A stretch of DNA of 64,000 bases from Enhygromyxa salina. Its GTDB lineage: Bacteria; Myxococcota_A; Polyangia; Nannocystales; Nannocystaceae. The notes beneath the pieces were generated by a model. It did no database searches and was not told the origin of the DNA. It saw only the letters and a program-made list of their open reading frames with translations. The stretch covers positions 1 through 64,000 of the forward strand of contig NZ_JMCC02000043.1 of assembly GCF_000737335.2 (NCBI RefSeq), read 5' to 3'. The translations under genes and the position numbers were made by a program. This document shows positions 61,555 through 64,000 of this stretch, in pieces (within the stretch, counting starts at the first letter, position 1; each line of letters opens with the position of its first letter).

Positions 61555-62679
61555 ATGCGCGCCGATCTGACTCGACTGTCCATTTCATCCATTTTTTCTC
61601 TGGCGATGCTGTCCGCTTGCGGCAGCGACGACACTGTCGAGGGCGCCAGCGGGGCCGGGACCGAGACCGCGGAGACCACCGACGGCGAGTCCAACACGGA
61701 GAGCGTTGGCGAGAGCGTGGGCGACGGGGACGGCGACGGTGACGGTGACGGGGACGGCGACGGTGATGGGGATCCCGGGGACGGCGACGGCGACGGCGAC
61801 GGCGACGGGGATGGAGACGGGGACGGCGATGGCGACGGGGATGGCGACGGGGATGGCGACGGGGATGGAGACGGAGATGGCGACGGGGACGGAGACGGCG
61901 ATGGGGATGGAGACGGGGACGGCGACGGCGACGGAGATCCGATCGTCCTCCCCGGGTGGATCCTCAGCATCGACGAGGTCGACGCGACCACCGACCGGTT
62001 GATCCGCATCAGCGTCGACGACAACGACCTCGGCACGGTCACCGAGATCTGCGCCGACATCGTGCTGCCCGACAACATCCCGGCCAACACCAACTTCACC
62101 TCGCTGACCTTCAACCAAAACGTGCTCTACGCCTCGGCGCAGGACAACGCGATCGGCGACACCCTGATGGTCATCGATCCATGCACGTGTGAGGCGACCG
62201 AGATCGGCAAGTACGGGTACTCGAGCGTCAACGGCATCACCTCCAACGAAGATCAGAACATGTTCGGCGTGGCCGTGACCGAGGACGTGATCATTGACAT
62301 CGACACAGGCGACGCGAGCTCGGTGTTGTTGCAGCCCCTGGGATCCAACTGGGGATCGACGGGCCTGACCTGGTCGCAGCCAGTGGACAACGTGCTCTAT
62401 GGCATCAACGCGAACACGGATCGGCTGTATACCTTTGATGGTGACACCGCGCTCGAGCTCGACCAGATCCAGCTCAATGGCAACTTCTCGTCGGTTGGGT
62501 TGGAGCTGCACCCAACCCTGGGCACGCTGTACGGCTGCGGAATCTCGGGGCAGCAGCGATCGCTGTATAGCGTGGATGTGCAGTCCGGCGATGTCACCCA
62601 GCTCGCGGCCGACGTGTGGGCGGCCAGCTGTGACAACATCGCGGCGCCGTTCGGGCCGGTTGACTGCATTCCGATGTGA
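61555..62679 (+). CDS. (GD)n lipoprotein with propeller-like domain
   Basis: The product is 374 residues with lipobox LSAC (Cys22). A (Gly-Asp)n tract of about 35 dipeptides interrupted by Pro occupies about residues 55-128, the longest in the window. The remaining about 245 residues contain repeated strand blocks (DRLIRISVDDNDLGTVTEIC, LYASAQDNAIGDTLMVIDPC, LYGINANTDRLYTFDGDTAL, LYGCGISGQQRSLYSVDVQS), consistent with a beta-propeller with about five blades. Four cysteines are present. It is predicted to be a surface lipoprotein of unknown ligand. A UUCG-tetraloop hairpin follows the stop. Confidence 0.78.
   Translation: MRADLTRLSISSIFSLAMLSACGSDDTVEGASGAGTETAETTDGESNTESVGESVGDGDGDGDGDGDGDGDGDPGDGDGDGDGDGDGDGDGDGDGDGDGDGDGDGDGDGDGDGDGDGDGDGDGDGDGDPIVLPGWILSIDEVDATTDRLIRISVDDNDLGTVTEICADIVLPDNIPANTNFTSLTFNQNVLYASAQDNAIGDTLMVIDPCTCEATEIGKYGYSSVNGITSNEDQNMFGVAVTEDVIIDIDTGDASSVLLQPLGSNWGSTGLTWSQPVDNVLYGINANTDRLYTFDGDTALELDQIQLNGNFSSVGLELHPTLGTLYGCGISGQQRSLYSVDVQSGDVTQLAADVWAASCDNIAAPFGPVDCIPM
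61719..61937 (+). repeat. Hexanucleotide tract encoding about 35 Gly-Asp dipeptides
   Basis: The DNA alternates GGNGAY hexamers (mostly GGCGACGGGGATGG types) without loss of frame. It is the longest of six such tracts in the window. Confidence 0.85.
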
Positions 62680-62696
62680 TCGTGGCATTGGGGTCG

Positions 62697-62716
62697 GGTC
62701 CGCCTTCGGGCGGACC
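62697..62716 (+). terminator. UUCG-tetraloop hairpin
   Basis: GGTCCGCC-TTCG-GGCGGACC forms a perfect 8-bp stem with the unusually stable UUCG loop, 18 nt after the stop of the lipoprotein gene at 62679. No T-run follows. Confidence 0.55.
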
Positions 62717-62804
62717 GACCGCTCCTCGTCGCGGCGGCCTCAGCGGCGCTCGCTGGCCGACGAAGGTAAGAGACGAAGCGTCACATTTTCACCGTCAGCT
62801 TGGC

Positions 62805-63050
62805 GTGCTCCGAAAAAGTTGCCAGGAGGTCGACGCCGACGAGATCTACATTGCCTCGATGTCCGGTGGCCCCGGCGTGGAGATCCCCGGGGTCGAGCTG
62901 ACGCTGGCCAAGTGCGAGCCATGCGGGGACGTGCGCACGCTCCCCGGCCCGTTCATCGGCCCCGAGCAGCTGACCGCGGGCCGCTACTCCCTCGAGCTTC
63001 ACGCACCCACGGACTTCCGCGGGCGCGTGAAGGTGACGATCACGCACTGA
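62805..63050 (+). CDS. Small hypothetical protein, possible fragment
   Basis: The frame from a GTG at 62805 gives about 81 residues: a strand-rich sequence (EIYIASMSGGPGVEIPGVEL, TAGRYSLELHAP, FRGRVKVTITH) with CEPCGDVRT in the middle. The frame is also open back to a GTG at 62676 that overlaps the previous stop, but that part passes through the UUCG hairpin and looks non-coding. It could be a small secreted-type beta domain or the 3' remnant of a larger gene. No family is recognised. Confidence 0.45.
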   Translation: MLRKSCQEVDADEIYIASMSGGPGVEIPGVELTLAKCEPCGDVRTLPGPFIGPEQLTAGRYSLELHAPTDFRGRVKVTITH

Positions 63051-63062
63051 GCCCAACGCGGA

Positions 63063-63698
63063 TCAGGGCATGCATTCGCTGGGCGGCAGCAGGGGCGCCT
63101 CGCAGGGCTCTTCGCCCTCGGGCCCGCAGCCGTCTTGAACCAAGTGCTTGGTGTCTTCAGGGCCGATGCAGAACCAGGTCAGCGCTTGATCGCAGGGCAT
63201 CTCGTCGATGCAGCCCAAGAACACGGCTGGGTCGAGGCAGGGCGCGCCCAGGCCTTCGACCAGCGGCTGGCCAGACACCGACTGGCAGGCGATCGAGGCG
63301 TCGCAGGATTCTTTGTCGAGAAAGTCCGCGCAGACGATCGGATCGCCGTCGCCGTCACCGGTATCGCCGTCGCCATCACCGGGACTGGTGTCGCCGTCGC
63401 CGTCCCCGGGACCGGTGTCGCCGTCGCCATCCCCGGGACCGGTGTCACCGTCGCCATCCCCAGGACCGGTGCCATCGTCGCCGTCGCCGTCGCCGTCAAC
63501 GCCCTCGCTGTTGGCCTCGTTGCCCGACCCCGAGCCAGCGGTCTCGGCGGTCTCGGCCGCGGTCTCGGCCGCGGTCTCGCTTGCTTGGGTGTCGCCGTCG
63601 CCGGCTCCAGAGTCGCCGCAGCCCACGAACAGCATGAGCGCGGTCGCGCAGCCCAAGTGGAGGTGGTGCCCGAGGGTCTTGAACATAGGGAACGTCAT
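63063..63698 (-). CDS. (GD)n lipoprotein
   Basis: The product is 211 residues with lipobox LFVGC (Cys27). A Thr/Ala/Glu-rich segment precedes a (Gly-Asp)n tract (about 66-118) containing regular TGPGDGDG units. The C-terminal about 90 residues hold eight or nine cysteines (CADFLDKESCDASIACQS, CIDEMPCDQ, CGPEGEEPCEAP), so the domain is probably disulfide-rich. No family is recognised. It is predicted to be a surface lipoprotein. It is convergent with the small gene at 62805. Confidence 0.75.
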   Translation of the reverse strand: MTFPMFKTLGHHLHLGCATALMLFVGCGDSGAGDGDTQASETAAETAAETAETAGSGSGNEANSEGVDGDGDGDDGTGPGDGDGDTGPGDGDGDTGPGDGDGDTSPGDGDGDTGDGDGDPIVCADFLDKESCDASIACQSVSGQPLVEGLGAPCLDPAVFLGCIDEMPCDQALTWFCIGPEDTKHLVQDGCGPEGEEPCEAPLLPPSECMP

Positions 63699-63749
63699 CG
63701 CGCGAGTTTACCAGCATCACGGCCGGGTCAACTCGCTGATCAAATTTGG

Positions 63750-64000
<251 letters not shown>

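Overview
The window is high-GC DNA from a myxobacterium, most probably of the Nannocystaceae group (Enhygromyxa, Plesiocystis, Nannocystis and relatives). This is an inference from gene content. There are about fourteen predicted lipoproteins, six with long (Gly-Asp)n spacers behind the lipobox, and one with nine cysteine-rich CGDG...CDDGN repeats (DUF4215). Two proteins carry MYXO-CTERM-like C-termini. There is a Ser/Thr kinase with a TPR tail, a WGR/TIGR02996/LRR protein and an AgmX/PglI-type protein. No rRNA, tRNA, CRISPR array, transposase gene or phage gene was recognised.

Layout. 1-7.3 kb: unknown protein, secreted matrixin-like protease, vWA lipoprotein, lipoprotein coupled to a threonine-dehydratase-like enzyme, SDR. 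7.4-15.7 kb: GT-C membrane glycosyltransferase overlapping a quinone oxidoreductase, two lipoproteins, and a minus-strand run of ModB-like permease, ModC-like ATPase and HGSNAT-like acyltransferase. 15.8-25.6 kb: WGR/LRR protein, DUF4215 lipoprotein, DinB, P450 divergent from enoyl-CoA hydratase, M13 peptidase. 25.6-26.2 kb: non-coding block with a 94-bp tandem array. 26.2-32.2 kb: Ser/Thr kinase, Coq4-like protein divergent from a TetR regulator, SRPBCC protein, DUF1554 lipoprotein. 32.2-37.2 kb: tightly coupled operon of a vWA lipoprotein and two DUF4139 (MuiA-like) proteins. 37.4-39.7 kb: phosphotransferase/acyl-CoA dehydrogenase pair. 39.8-49.8 kb: MYXO-CTERM protease, lipoproteins, DUF1801-histone-tail fusion, histidine phosphatase-like protein, SDR, glyoxalase I, double FKBP, zinc-finger SDR. 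50.0-51.8 kb: lower-GC DUF4157 (eCIS effector-type) gene with a displaced N-terminus. 51.9-64 kb: lipoproteins, class V aminotransferase-fold enzyme, GT-C-like membrane protein, long-chain acyl-CoA synthetase, and an SDR cut by the window end.

The genes do not form one pathway. Themes are the cell surface (lipoproteins, secreted peptidases, vWA proteins), acyl-CoA/lipid metabolism (FadD-like, ACAD, ECH, SDRs, P450) and signalling. The most distinctive non-coding content is three repeat families: a 54-bp inverted-repeat element of about 250 bp, a hairpin-bearing dispersed repeat in three copies (one carried in frame inside a membrane-protein gene), and the tandem hairpin array. The strongest candidates for undescribed systems are the vWA + DUF4139 x2 operon, the DUF1801-histone fusion, the Coq4-like/TetR pair and the interrupted DUF4157 effector. 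All function calls come from reading motifs in the sequence; no database search was run.
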